In this document: positions 1 to 7,725 of the stretch, in pieces
Position numbering within the stretch: the stretch's first letter is position 1
Layout of the letters: each line of letters begins with the position of its first letter
Source of the DNA: an uncultured Prevotella sp.
GTDB lineage: Bacteria > Bacteroidota > Bacteroidia > Bacteroidales > Bacteroidaceae
Direction of reading: 5' to 3'
Assembly (NCBI GenBank): GCA_902497035.1
Contig: CABVDL010000078.1
Span: forward strand, 1 to 12,404
Length of the DNA: 12,404 nt
The notes under the pieces: model-generated
The model's database searches: none
Seen by the model: the letters and a program-made list of their open reading frames with translations, nothing else
What the model was told of the DNA's origin: nothing
Translations under genes and position numbers: made by a program

Positions 1-28
1 GGGGTGGATGGGGTGAATGGGGTGAGCG
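1..28. repeat. CACCCCAT-type degenerate repeat downstream of proA
   Basis: This is the short stretch after the proA stop codon, up to the window edge. On the plus strand it is made of GGGGTGGAT / GGGGTGAAT / GGGGTGA units, which are CACCCC-rich when read in the direction of transcription. A closely similar stretch fills the proB-proA gap at 1319-1356. It contains no T-run or stem that would make it a terminator, so the operon may continue beyond the window. In related Bacteroidales a transcarbamylase gene often lies near here, but that cannot be seen in this window. Confidence 0.45.
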
Positions 29-1318
29 CTAATCACGGGTCTGTCCCTGCCCCTCGATGAGCCATTTGTAAGTGGTGATTTCCTCCAGGGCCATGGGGCC
101 GCGGGCACCGAGCTTCTGTGTAGAGATGCCTATCTCGGCGCCCAGGCCGAACTGCGCGCCGTCGGTGAAGCTCGTCGGGGCATTGACATAAACGCAGGCC
201 GCATCGACTATGGCCTCGAACGTACGGGCTGCTTCCCGGTTGTCGGTGACGATGCTCTCGCTGTGGCCGCTGCCGTAGGTGGCGATGTGCTGTAGTGCCT
301 CGTCGAGACTGTCAACGGTTTTCACGCCGGCCTGCAGGCTGAGCCACTCCGTGTTCCATACCTCATCCGCCTTGTCGGATGCGACGGGAATGAGCAGGGA
401 GGACGGTCCGCCTGCATTGCTGTCGGAGGCTTCAGTCTGCGGATAGTGACCCTTGAGCGCCTGATAGGCGCGCTCGTCGGCATGCAGGCGGACGCCTCTC
501 TCTCCCAAGGGGGCCACGAGTGCCGGCAGGTCGTCCAGACGCGACGAGTGGATGAGAATGCAGTCGAGCGCGTTGCAGACACTTGGCCGCCGCGTCTTGG
601 CATTGAGGATGATGCGGCGTCCCATGTCGAGGTCGCCGTCCTTGTCGAAATAGCAGTGCACCACGCCGGCTCCGGTCTCGATGACCGGCACCTTGGCGTT
701 GTCGCGGACAAACTGTATCAGGCGCTTGCCGCCGCGGGGGATGCAGAGGTCGATGTAGCCCACGGCGGTGAGCATCTCGCCCGTTGCCTCGTGGGTGAAC
801 GGCAGCAGTTCGACGGCAGAGGGAGTGACGCCCTGTTGGCGCAACACGTCCTTGATGAGGCTGACGCCGGCCCGGCATGAAGCCTCGGCGTCCTTGCCGC
901 CTTTCAGCACGCAGGCGTTGCCGCTCTTGAAGCACAGCGAGAACACGTCGAAAGTGACATTGGGCCGTGCCTCGTAAACCATGCCGATGACACCGAACGG
1001 CACGCTCACCCGTCTCAGATGGAGGCCGTTGGGCAGCGTCTTGTCTTTCAGCGTGCGGCCGAGCGGTGAGGGCAGCGTGGCCACATGGCGCATGTCAGCG
1101 GCTATGTCCTGTAGGCGGCCGGCAGTGAGCTGCAGGCGGTCGTACATCGGGTTGGTCCTGTCCATGCGCGAGAGGTCCTCGGCATTGGCGGCGAGCAGGT
1201 CGCCGGTGTGTGCGACGATGGCGTCGGCCACGGCCTGAAGTACCGTGTTGCGCTGCGCGTCGGTGAGCAGCTGCAGGGAGTGGCTGGCTTGTTTGGCGGA
1301 GATGAATTGTGGGGACAT
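29..1318 (-). CDS. proA: gamma-glutamyl phosphate reductase (glutamate-5-semialdehyde dehydrogenase)
   Basis: ProA catalyses the second step of proline synthesis: NADPH-dependent reduction of gamma-glutamyl phosphate to glutamate-5-semialdehyde, in the cytosol. The 429-residue product has the usual family length and aldehyde-dehydrogenase fold. Visible motifs are PFGVIGMVYEARPNVT (about 107-122), KSGNACVLKGGKDA (131-144), the catalytic Cys248 in the PSVCNALD segment (245-252), NTEWLSL (322-328) and the C-terminal GARGPMALEEITTYKW (404-419). The open frame runs 106 codons further upstream, but that part lies inside proB and is low-complexity Arg/Pro sequence. The ATG at 1316-1318, giving MSPQFISAKQ, is therefore the real start. 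The stop is TAG. It is the last gene of the operon inside the window and follows proB after 38 bp. A residue 288-320 segment (about HYPQ to ADEV) lies between the catalytic core and NTEWLSL and looks like a lineage variation rather than damage. Confidence 0.96.
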   Translation of the reverse strand: MSPQFISAKQASHSLQLLTDAQRNTVLQAVADAIVAHTGDLLAANAEDLSRMDRTNPMYDRLQLTAGRLQDIAADMRHVATLPSPLGRTLKDKTLPNGLHLRRVSVPFGVIGMVYEARPNVTFDVFSLCFKSGNACVLKGGKDAEASCRAGVSLIKDVLRQQGVTPSAVELLPFTHEATGEMLTAVGYIDLCIPRGGKRLIQFVRDNAKVPVIETGAGVVHCYFDKDGDLDMGRRIILNAKTRRPSVCNALDCILIHSSRLDDLPALVAPLGERGVRLHADERAYQALKGHYPQTEASDSNAGGPSSLLIPVASDKADEVWNTEWLSLQAGVKTVDSLDEALQHIATYGSGHSESIVTDNREAARTFEAIVDAACVYVNAPTSFTDGAQFGLGAEIGISTQKLGARGPMALEEITTYKWLIEGQGQTRD

Positions 1319-1356
1319 GATGGGTGGATGGGTTTTGTGGGGTGGATGGATGGTGA
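1319..1356. repeat. CATCCACCC repeat spacer between proB and proA
   Basis: This 38-bp gap is the longest in the operon. Read in the direction of transcription it is almost only C, A and T, and contains CATCCACCC twice plus CATCCATC. The same motif family occurs just after proA (1-25). No hairpin with a T-run is present, so it is not an obvious terminator. It may be a short simple-sequence insertion flanking proA. Confidence 0.45.
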
Positions 1357-2430
1357 CTACTCCATAAAGAGGTAGTCGTAGTGGATGACGGGCTTGACAT
1401 CGTGCTGCCCGATGACCTGCCGGGCCGCGGATGCGCTGTAGCTGCTGCGGCCGACGGCGATGGTCTGACCCTCGGGGTTGACCACGTCGATGATGTCTCC
1501 CTCCTCGAAGTCGCCTTCGACGGCCGTAACGCCCACGGGCAGCAGGCTCACCGGACGGTCGCCGCGCAATGCCTGCTCGGCCTGGGCGTTGATGAGGACG
1601 CGTCCCTTGGCGAAGCTCTCGCTGTGGGCTATCCACTTCTTGATGCCCGAGATGCGGTTGGGATTGGGCCGGAACACGGTGTGCGGCACGTTGCCGGGAT
1701 GGGTGAGCAGGTCGGTGAGGACGTTGTCGCGCAGTCCGTTGGCAATAATCACCTTGATGCCCTCCTCGGCCACTTTCGTGGCGATGTGGGCCTTGGTCCG
1801 CATGCCGCCCCGTCCGAAGCCGCTCTTTGTGGCCTGCACGTATTGGTTGATGTCGTCGCCGTAGCCAACGGTGGGGATGAGCCGCGTGGCACTGTCCTGC
1901 GGGTTGCCGTTGTAGATGCCGTCGATGTTCGACAGGATGACGAGCGTCTGGGCATCCATCATGGTGGCCACAAGGCCGGCCAGCTCGTCATTGTCGGTGA
2001 ACATCAGTTCGGTGACGCTCACCGTGTCGTTCTCATTGATGATGGGTACGATGCCGCTGCTGAGCATGACGCTCAGGCACGACCGCTGGTTAAGATATTC
2101 GGCGCGGGTGGAGAAGTTCTCCTTCATGGTCAGCACCTGGCCGACGCTCACGCCGTATTCGCGGAAGAGGTCGTAGTAGAGTCCCATGAGCTTCACCTGT
2201 CCGATGGCTGAGAACAGCTGGCGCTGGGCCACGCTGTCGAGCTTGCGCGAGGGTTTCAGCTCACCCCGCCCGCAGGCCATGGCGCCGGAGGAGACGAGCA
2301 GCACCTCGCAGCCGTGCCGGCGTAGCGACACCACCTGGTCGACCAGGGCCGACAGGCGCGTGACATTGACCTTGCCGTCGGGGCGCGTCAGCACGTTGGA
2401 GCCAATCTTGATGACGACACGTTGCTTCAT
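1357..2430 (-). CDS. proB: glutamate 5-kinase with PUA domain
   Basis: ProB phosphorylates glutamate with ATP to gamma-glutamyl phosphate, the first and usually proline-inhibited step of proline synthesis. The N-terminal amino-acid-kinase domain (about 1-255) shows VVIKIGSNVL (5-14), VLLVSSGAMACG (43-54), NENDTVSV (132-139), FTDNDELAG (145-153) and GRGGMRTK (206-213). The C-terminal PUA domain (about 262-342) carries the family-typical KGRVLINAQAEQAL and ends with a short tail. The total of 357 residues matches long, PUA-containing ProB proteins. Two in-frame ATGs are possible, at 2436 and 2430. I chose 2430 because it forms an ATGA overlap with the proC stop (2427-2430), the classical geometry of translational coupling, and because it places the beta-strand VVIKIG at the usual distance from the N terminus. 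Confidence 0.95.
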   Translation of the reverse strand: MKQRVVIKIGSNVLTRPDGKVNVTRLSALVDQVVSLRRHGCEVLLVSSGAMACGRGELKPSRKLDSVAQRQLFSAIGQVKLMGLYYDLFREYGVSVGQVLTMKENFSTRAEYLNQRSCLSVMLSSGIVPIINENDTVSVTELMFTDNDELAGLVATMMDAQTLVILSNIDGIYNGNPQDSATRLIPTVGYGDDINQYVQATKSGFGRGGMRTKAHIATKVAEEGIKVIIANGLRDNVLTDLLTHPGNVPHTVFRPNPNRISGIKKWIAHSESFAKGRVLINAQAEQALRGDRPVSLLPVGVTAVEGDFEEGDIIDVVNPEGQTIAVGRSSYSASAARQVIGQHDVKPVIHYDYLFME

Positions 2431-3209
2431 AGGCATCCCTTGAAGCCCTCAATCACAGCGTTGGTGAACCCGTTGCGCTCGAGCGTGTTAAGGCCCCGAA
2501 TGGTCATTCCGCCGGGAGTCGTCACCTTGTCAATGGCAGCTTCGGGATGGTCGCCGCTGGCCTGGAGCAGGCTTACAGCACCGAGCATGGTCTGCATCAC
2601 GATGGTCTTGGCCTCATCGGCCTTGAACCCCAGCTCTACGCCGGCCTCTGAGGCGGCACGGATGAAGCGCATGATGAAGGCGATGCCGCAGCCCGACAGG
2701 GCCGTGCCCGCGCTGAGCAGATGCTCGTCGACGACCATCGCACCGCCCAAATGGTTGAACAGTCCGACAATCTTGTCGATATGGGAACGGCAGCTTTCGC
2801 TTGGCGTGATAAACGTCATTGACGCCCGTTCCTCAATGCCGATGTTGGGCAACACCTGACAAACGGCGGGCACCTTTCCGTCCTTGCTGAGCCATTGCTC
2901 CAACTGGCTGATGCTGATGGAGGCTGCCATGTTGAGAACGAGCTGTTTGTCGTAGTCGAGAACCTCCTTGATTTCGTCGATGACGGTCTTCACAACTGTC
3001 GGCTTAACGACAATGGCGACATAGTCGGCACCCACGACAGCCACCTTGTTGTCGGTGGTCACCGAGGCTCCAGACTTGGCGAAACGCTCCAGCTTGTTTG
3101 CGTGAGGGTTGGCTACAGTGACGTCGGAGCTCTTGAGGATATTGCTTTTCAGCAGTCCGGCGGCAAAGGCTCCGCCCATCTCGCCGGCTCCAATGATGGC
3201 TATTTTCAT
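2427..3209 (-). CDS. proC: pyrroline-5-carboxylate reductase
   Basis: ProC carries out the last step of proline synthesis, NAD(P)H-dependent reduction of 1-pyrroline-5-carboxylate to L-proline. At 260 residues it has the normal length. The N-terminal Rossmann fold has the dinucleotide motif GAGEMGGAF (7-15). VVKPTVV (67-73), VLNMAASIS (91-99) and VLPNIG (119-124) follow. The C-terminal helical dimerisation domain has ALSGCGIAFIMRFIRAASEA (170-189) and the signature VTTPGGMTIRGLNTLE (229-244). It starts 12 bp after argD and overlaps proB by 4 bp. Its position between the arg genes and proB-proA makes the three proline genes contiguous, though in an order different from that of the pathway. Confidence 0.96.
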   Translation of the reverse strand: MKIAIIGAGEMGGAFAAGLLKSNILKSSDVTVANPHANKLERFAKSGASVTTDNKVAVVGADYVAIVVKPTVVKTVIDEIKEVLDYDKQLVLNMAASISISQLEQWLSKDGKVPAVCQVLPNIGIEERASMTFITPSESCRSHIDKIVGLFNHLGGAMVVDEHLLSAGTALSGCGIAFIMRFIRAASEAGVELGFKADEAKTIVMQTMLGAVSLLQASGDHPEAAIDKVTTPGGMTIRGLNTLERNGFTNAVIEGFKGCL

Positions 3210-3221
3210 GTTCTAATCTGT

Positions 3222-4364
3222 TTACATTGACTTAAGCACCTTGGCCAAACGGAAGATGAAGTCATCGACATCGGCCTTGGTGATGATGAGCGGCGGCAGG
3301 ATGCGCAGGATGTTGGTGCCGGCGCAGCCCGTGAAGACGTGCTGCTCGTGGATGAGGCGCTGGCGCACCTCCTTGTGGGGAATGTCCAGGACGACCCCCA
3401 CCATCAGTCCGCGTCCGCGCACCTCTCTGATATGTGGCTGCGTGGCCTGAAGACTGCGCAGCTGCCCGATGAGATAGGTGCCTACGGTGTTGGCGTTCTC
3501 TACGAGATGCTCGTCCTCGAACACGTCGAGTACGGCCAGGGCTGCGGCACAGCCTAAGTGGTTGCCGCCGAATGTGGTGCCGAGCATGCCGATGACGGGC
3601 TTGAACTCGGGCGAGATAAGCAGTCCGCCCATCGGGTAGCCGTTGGCGATGCCCTTTGCCACGGTGATGAGGTCGGGCTTGATGCCGAGCCACTGATGGG
3701 CAAAGAACTTGCCACTTCGGCCATAGCCGCATTGTATCTCATCGCAGATGAGCACCGTGCCATGTTGCCTGCAGGCCCTGGCCACCCCTTGGGCGAACTC
3801 GGGCGTTGCCATGACGCATCCGCCGATGCCTTGGATGCACTCTAAGATGCAGGCGCAGACATCCCCCTTGGCCAGCTCGCGCTGCCAGGCCTCAAGGTCG
3901 TTCATCGGAAGGAATGTAACGTGGTGGTTGTCGTTGATGGGAGCTACAATCTTCTTGTTGTCGGTAACCTCAACGGCGAGTGAGGTGCGCCCGTGGAACG
4001 AATGGCTCGCAGCCAGAATGCGTTTCCGGCCGTTGTGGAAGCTGGCGAGCTTGAGTGCGTTCTCATTTGCCTCTGCGCCACTGTTGATGAGAAACAGCTG
4101 ATAATCTTCGTAGCCGCTGGCCTTGCCCAGCCGCTGGGCCAGTTGCTCCTGCAGCCGGTTGATGACGCTGTTGGAATAGAAGCAAAGCTCGTTGAGCTGC
4201 TGCGTGACGCGCTGCGTATAGTGCGGATGGCAGTGTCCGATGCTGATGACGGCGTGGCCGCCGTAGAAGTCGAGATACTCCTGCCCCTTGTCGTCCCAGA
4301 CGTGGGCGCCGCGGCCGCGGACGATGTTGACGTCGAAAAGTGAGAATACTTTGAATAGTTCCAT
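3222..4364 (-). CDS. argD: N-acylornithine aminotransferase (acetyl- or succinylornithine), class III PLP enzyme
   Basis: ArgD is a PLP-dependent transaminase that interconverts N-acyl-glutamate semialdehyde plus glutamate and N-acyl-ornithine plus 2-oxoglutarate. The 380-residue product shows the class III motifs in order: INSGAEANENALKLA (93-107) for PLP phosphate binding, HSFHGRT (121-127), ICDEIQCGYGRSGKFFAHQ (206-224) with the cofactor Asp208, the Schiff-base Lys237 in TVAKGIANGYPMGG (234-247), and GTTFGGNHLGCAA (262-274). Sequence alone does not say which acyl group is used. In Bacteroides the downstream transcarbamylase is known to use N-succinylornithine, so the succinylated intermediate is the likely substrate. 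It lies 12 bp from both neighbours, argC and proC, within the operon. Start context is AT-rich without a clear Shine-Dalgarno, normal for this phylum. Confidence 0.93.
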   Translation of the reverse strand: MELFKVFSLFDVNIVRGRGAHVWDDKGQEYLDFYGGHAVISIGHCHPHYTQRVTQQLNELCFYSNSVINRLQEQLAQRLGKASGYEDYQLFLINSGAEANENALKLASFHNGRKRILAASHSFHGRTSLAVEVTDNKKIVAPINDNHHVTFLPMNDLEAWQRELAKGDVCACILECIQGIGGCVMATPEFAQGVARACRQHGTVLICDEIQCGYGRSGKFFAHQWLGIKPDLITVAKGIANGYPMGGLLISPEFKPVIGMLGTTFGGNHLGCAAALAVLDVFEDEHLVENANTVGTYLIGQLRSLQATQPHIREVRGRGLMVGVVLDIPHKEVRQRLIHEQHVFTGCAGTNILRILPPLIITKADVDDFIFRLAKVLKSM

Positions 4365-4376
4365 GTGATTGAAATT

Positions 4377-5378
4377 TTAGAATGCGGAGGCCTTAAGGCG
4401 GAGTCCTGCGGTCTCGTCGATGCCGAACATGAGGTTCATGTTCTCTACGGCCTGTCCCACGGCTCCCTTGAGCAGGTTGTCGATGCACGACGTGATGAGC
4501 AGCTTGTCGCCGTCTTTCTCGCAGTGGACGAGAGCCTTGTTGGTGTTGACCACCTGCTTCAGGTCGAGCGGCTGGCTGACGTAATGCGTGAACGGCGCGT
4601 CGCTGTAGAAAGCCTTGTAGTCTTCGATGATGGTCTCGATGTCGGCCTCGGTGCGCACCACCTCGGTGGCGAAGATGCCGCGGGTGAAGTCGCCCCGATA
4701 GGGAATGAAGTCGATGTCGGCGCTGAACTGGCCCTGCACCTGGGCGAGGCTCTGGCAGATCTCAGGCACGTGCTGGTGGCGGAACGGCTTGTAGATGCTC
4801 ATGTTGTTGTTGCGCCAGGAGAAATGAGTTGTCGCGCCGGGCTTGACGCCTGCGCCTGTGGAGCCTGTGATTGCATTGACGCTGATGCTGCCTTTGAGCA
4901 GTCCCATCTTGGCCGCAGGGAGCAGTCCGAGCTGGATGCAGGTGGCGAAGCAGCCCGGGTTGGCCACGTGCCGGGCCTTGGCGATGCGGCTGCGGTTGAT
5001 TTCTGGAAGTCCATAGACGAAGTCGTGCCGCTTGGCCGTTGGTCGCTGCGTGGCCACGGTCTCGTCGGGGGCCAGACGGAAGTCCTGGGCCAGGTCAATG
5101 ATCTTCACCCGCTCGGGAATGTCGTGGGCCTGCATGAACGCCTCGCTCTTGCCGTGACCGAAGCAGAAAAACACCACGTCGACATCGTCGAAAGGCATGT
5201 CGGCCGTGAACTTCAGTTCGGTGTCGCCATAGAGGCCTTCGTGGACGGCGGTGACATCGTCACCCGCGTGGCTCTCGCTGTTGGCAAAGACGATGGTGGC
5301 CTGCGGGTGGTTGACTAACAGGCGGATGAGCTCGCCGCCGGTGTAGCCGGCCGCTCCGAATATTCCTACTTTTATCAT
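4377..5378 (-). CDS. argC: N-acyl-gamma-glutamyl-phosphate reductase
   Basis: ArgC makes N-acyl-glutamate semialdehyde from N-acyl-glutamyl phosphate with NADPH, through a thioester on a catalytic cysteine. The 333-residue product belongs to the type 1 length class. Motifs are the N-terminal GIFGAAGYTGGELIRLL (5-21), the active-site Cys143 in HVANPGCFATCIQLGLLP (137-154), GSTGAGVKPG (172-181), the His-containing RHQHVPEI (200-207) and the FTRGIFATEV strand (231-240). The ATG gives MIKVGIFGAAGYTG, which puts the Rossmann strand directly at the N terminus, so the start is secure. It follows argG after only 7 bp. The partner kinase argB is not in the window. As for ArgD, the acyl group may be succinyl rather than acetyl in this phylum. 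Confidence 0.95.
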   Translation of the reverse strand: MIKVGIFGAAGYTGGELIRLLVNHPQATIVFANSESHAGDDVTAVHEGLYGDTELKFTADMPFDDVDVVFFCFGHGKSEAFMQAHDIPERVKIIDLAQDFRLAPDETVATQRPTAKRHDFVYGLPEINRSRIAKARHVANPGCFATCIQLGLLPAAKMGLLKGSISVNAITGSTGAGVKPGATTHFSWRNNNMSIYKPFRHQHVPEICQSLAQVQGQFSADIDFIPYRGDFTRGIFATEVVRTEADIETIIEDYKAFYSDAPFTHYVSQPLDLKQVVNTNKALVHCEKDGDKLLITSCIDNLLKGAVGQAVENMNLMFGIDETAGLRLKASAF

Positions 5379-5385
5379 AAGGCTG

Positions 5386-6585
5386 TTATCTCTCTTCGTC
5401 GGGGTGGGTACCGTAATACACTTTGAGCGGCATGCTGAGCAGTTTGATGAAGCCCTTGGCGTCCTGCGCGGTCCAGCCGTGGTTCATCTCTCCATACTCG
5501 CCGAGCTTCGACTTGGTGAGGTCGTCGGGCGAGTCGACGCCGACGGTCTGCACGCAGTAGGGGCGCAGCTGGAGGATGGCGGTGCCGTTGACGTGGCGCT
5601 GCGAGCTCTCGAGGAAGGCCTCCATGTCAGGCATTACCGGCTCCAGATACTGGCTCTCGTGCAGGAACATGCCGTACCAGTTGCCAATCTGGTCTTTCCA
5701 ATATTGCTGCCATTTGCTCAGCGTCGATTTCTCAAGCAGGCGGTGGGCCTCGATGATGAGCTTAGGCGCGGCAGCCTCGAAGCCCACGCGTCCCTTGATG
5801 CCGATGATGGTGTCGCCGACATTGCAGTCGCGGCCGATGGCGTAGCTGGCCCCAATGGCCTCAATCTTCTGGATGGCTTTCACCTTGTCGTCGAAGTGCT
5901 CGCCATTGACGGCGTCAATCTCGCCGTGCTTGAACGTGATGCGCAGCTCGGCCTCGGGCTCTTTGGCGGTGACGTGCTTCAGATAGGCACTCTCGGGAAG
6001 TCCCTGAGTCGGGTCGAGCAGTTCGCCGCCACAGATGCTCGTGCCCCAGATGCCGACGTTGTAGCTGTATTTCAGTTTGGTGAAGTCGGCGAAGAAACCA
6101 TGAGCGTTGAGGTAATCCACCTCCTCCTTGCGCGAGAGCTCCTTGTCGCGGGTGAGCGTGATGATGTCGATGCCCGGGGCCATCACCTGAAAAGTCATGT
6201 CAAAACGTATCTGGTCGTTGCCCGCGCCGGTCGAGCCGTGGGCGATGGCGTCGGCGCCTATCTCCTTGGCATAGTGGGCGATGGCGATGGCCTGGAAGAT
6301 GCGTTCCGACGATACGGATATGGGATAGCAGTTGTTGCGCAGCACGTTGCCGAATATCATGTATTTAAGGCTCTTGGCATAATATTCCTGCGTTACGTCG
6401 AGCGTGACATACTGGTGTGCGCCCAACTTGTAGGCATTCTCCTCATTTTTTGCCAGCTGCTCGGGGCTGAAGCCGCCCGTGTTGGCGCATGCGGCATAAA
6501 CTTCCCATCCGTCCTGGCTGAGCTTCATCACGGTGTATGAGGTGTCAAGTCCGCCACTGAAGGCGACCACTACTTTCTTTTTCAT
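5386..6585 (-). CDS. argG: argininosuccinate synthase
   Basis: ArgG condenses citrulline and aspartate with ATP (via citrullyl-AMP) to argininosuccinate, the penultimate step of arginine synthesis. The 399-residue product has the normal length. The N-terminal ATP-pyrophosphatase P-loop is AFSGGLDTSY (8-17). Further signatures are YPISVSSERIFQAIAIAHYA (87-106), HGSTGAGNDQIRFDMTF (116-132), the NVGIWGTSICGGELLDP region, and the C-terminal synthetase domain with GRVGFEAAAPK and YYGTHPDE. It follows the GNAT gene after 34 bp and precedes argC by 7 bp. The start MKKKVVVAFSGG is unambiguous. A long open frame on the opposite strand is only a shadow of its GC-rich codons. Confidence 0.96.
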   Translation of the reverse strand: MKKKVVVAFSGGLDTSYTVMKLSQDGWEVYAACANTGGFSPEQLAKNEENAYKLGAHQYVTLDVTQEYYAKSLKYMIFGNVLRNNCYPISVSSERIFQAIAIAHYAKEIGADAIAHGSTGAGNDQIRFDMTFQVMAPGIDIITLTRDKELSRKEEVDYLNAHGFFADFTKLKYSYNVGIWGTSICGGELLDPTQGLPESAYLKHVTAKEPEAELRITFKHGEIDAVNGEHFDDKVKAIQKIEAIGASYAIGRDCNVGDTIIGIKGRVGFEAAAPKLIIEAHRLLEKSTLSKWQQYWKDQIGNWYGMFLHESQYLEPVMPDMEAFLESSQRHVNGTAILQLRPYCVQTVGVDSPDDLTKSKLGEYGEMNHGWTAQDAKGFIKLLSMPLKVYYGTHPDEER

Positions 6586-6619
6586 AAGCTTTTCTGTTAA
6601 GGTGAATGATGTTTTGGTG

Positions 6620-7216
6620 TTACTCTTTTCCGTCGATGCGCCTGATGCGTTCCATGACCTCCTTGGGTATGCGTGCGGGCAGATGCTCCTCGGGGTCGAA
6701 GAGCATGGCGGTGCAGATGCAGTATTGACGGCCGGTACGTACGAGAATGTCGTGATTGATGCAGCCCTCGCAGCCGCGCCAGAACGCCTCGTCGTCGGTG
6801 AGGTCGTTGAAAGTGACGGGCAGATAGCCTAACTGCGTGTTCATCTTCATCACGGCCGACCCGCTGGTCAGTGAGAAAATCTTGGCGTGGGGCCATCGCA
6901 GGCGGGCAAGGGTGAAGGTGAGGGCCTTGATGCGCTTGGCCAGTCCCATGCCGCGGTAGTCGGGATGAACGATGAGGCCCGACGTGGTGACATAGTGCTT
7001 GTTGCCCCAGGTCTCGATGTAGCTGAAGCCGGCAAACTTGTCTCCGTCGAGCGCAATGACGGCCTTGGCCTCGCGCATCTTCGTCGCTACGTATTCGGGT
7101 GAGCGCTTGGCAATGCCCGTACCGCGCACCTTGGCTGCGTCGGCAATGGTCTTGAGGATAGTGTCAACGTACTTGATGTGGCTTTCGTTGGCCACCATGA
7201 CGTTTACTTGAGTCAT
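6620..7216 (-). CDS. GNAT-family N-acyltransferase in arg operon; candidate N-acylglutamate synthase
   Basis: The 198-residue protein has the GNAT fold: an N-terminal strand-helix part, YVTTSGLIVHPDYRGMGLAKRIK (75-97) with the acyl-CoA pyrophosphate loop RGMGLA (88-93), and the GYLP strand near 130-133. After the GNAT core comes a Cys-rich tail, RGCEGC (147-152) and YCICTAM (165-171), that is C149, C152, C166 and C168, arranged like a metal-binding or redox CxxC...CxC cluster. It sits between argR and argG, 12 bp after argR. Arginine synthesis must begin with acylation of glutamate, and no argA or argJ is visible here. I therefore infer that this enzyme acylates glutamate, with acetyl-CoA or succinyl-CoA. 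From memory, an equivalent GNAT gene in the Bacteroides arg cluster has been proposed for this role, but I could not check it. It is not recognisably related to the kinase-fused ArgA type. Confidence 0.8.
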   Translation of the reverse strand: MTQVNVMVANESHIKYVDTILKTIADAAKVRGTGIAKRSPEYVATKMREAKAVIALDGDKFAGFSYIETWGNKHYVTTSGLIVHPDYRGMGLAKRIKALTFTLARLRWPHAKIFSLTSGSAVMKMNTQLGYLPVTFNDLTDDEAFWRGCEGCINHDILVRTGRQYCICTAMLFDPEEHLPARIPKEVMERIRRIDGKE

Positions 7217-7228
7217 AAAGCTATTTAG

Positions 7229-7699
7229 TTATATACTGATGATGCTCTTGATGCGCTCTGTGATGGCGTTGTGGTCGGCCCCGTCGGCAATGACGATGAA
7301 TATGGTGTCGTCTCCCGCAATGGTGCCTAATATCTCGGGAATTTCGTCGTTGTCAATGTTGAAGGCAATGCTGCTCGCATAGCCGGGTCTGGTGCGGATG
7401 ACACCCATGTTGCCCGAGAACTTGATGCTTTGAAAGCCCATGCCGTACTGTACTTCTGTTGACCTGCGCTCCGTGTGTACCCGGCGGTACATCGTCTCGT
7501 TGGGCAGCACGTAGATATATTGGCCGCCCATTGTTGCGGCCTTGGCCACCTTCAGTTGCTTGAGGTCGCGGCTTAGCGTGGCTTGCGTAAGGAAATAGCC
7601 CTCCTTGCGGAGCTCGCGCAGCAGTTCGGCCTGGCTGCTCAGCTGTTGTGATGAAATCAGCTGTTTAATGGTTTCTAACCGTCTTGTCTTTATCTTCAT
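7229..7699 (-). CDS. argR: arginine repressor ArgR
   Basis: ArgR is a hexameric, arginine-dependent transcriptional repressor of arginine biosynthesis. The 156-residue product has the normal two-domain layout: an N-terminal winged helix-turn-helix (about 1-70, recognition helix in TQATLSRDLKQLKV, 38-51) and a C-terminal arginine-binding and oligomerisation domain (about 80-156) containing the hallmark GTIAGDDTIFIVIAD (125-139). It is the first gene of the operon, so it is likely autoregulated. An ARG-box-like site begins 3 bp upstream of its start codon (7702-7715), overlapping the expected 5' leader. The gene is 12 bp upstream of the GNAT gene. Confidence 0.96.
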   Translation of the reverse strand: MKIKTRRLETIKQLISSQQLSSQAELLRELRKEGYFLTQATLSRDLKQLKVAKAATMGGQYIYVLPNETMYRRVHTERRSTEVQYGMGFQSIKFSGNMGVIRTRPGYASSIAFNIDNDEIPEILGTIAGDDTIFIVIADGADHNAITERIKSIISI

Positions 7700-7701
7700 A
7701 T

Positions 7702-7715
7702 TGAATAATTATGCC
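7702..7715. promoter_or_regulatory. putative ARG box (ArgR operator)
   Basis: The plus strand reads TGAATAATTATGCC. It matches the ArgR operator consensus TGAATWWWWATTCA at 12 of 14 positions, with a perfect left half and AT core and two mismatches in the right half. It lies between the predicted argR transcription start (about 7719) and the argR ATG, where bound ArgR would block transcription. Only one good box is seen, whereas ArgR often binds a tandem pair, so this is a plausible but not proven operator. The consensus comes from other phyla and may differ in Bacteroidetes. Confidence 0.5.
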
Positions 7716-7725
7716 AATACGACTG

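Noticed and set aside
1319..1636. N-terminal extension of ProA by 106 codons upstream of MSPQFISAKQ
   Set aside because: It lies within proB, in another frame, and is Arg/Pro/Gly-rich without homology to aldehyde dehydrogenases; the ProA family begins at the inner ATG.
1381..2211. 276-residue open frame on the plus strand
   Set aside because: It is antisense to proB, which has all expected kinase and PUA motifs.
2431..2436. Upstream ATG of proB giving two extra residues
   Set aside because: The next ATG makes the standard ATGA overlap with proC; the upstream one cannot be excluded but is less likely.
4365..5318. 317-residue open frame on the plus strand
   Set aside because: It is antisense to argC, whose catalytic motifs are all intact, and its Val/Asp/Leu/Ala-rich composition is typical of a GC-rich shadow frame.
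5404..6540. 378-residue open frame on the plus strand
   Set aside because: It is antisense to argG and shows no recognisable motif; composition is that of a shadow frame.
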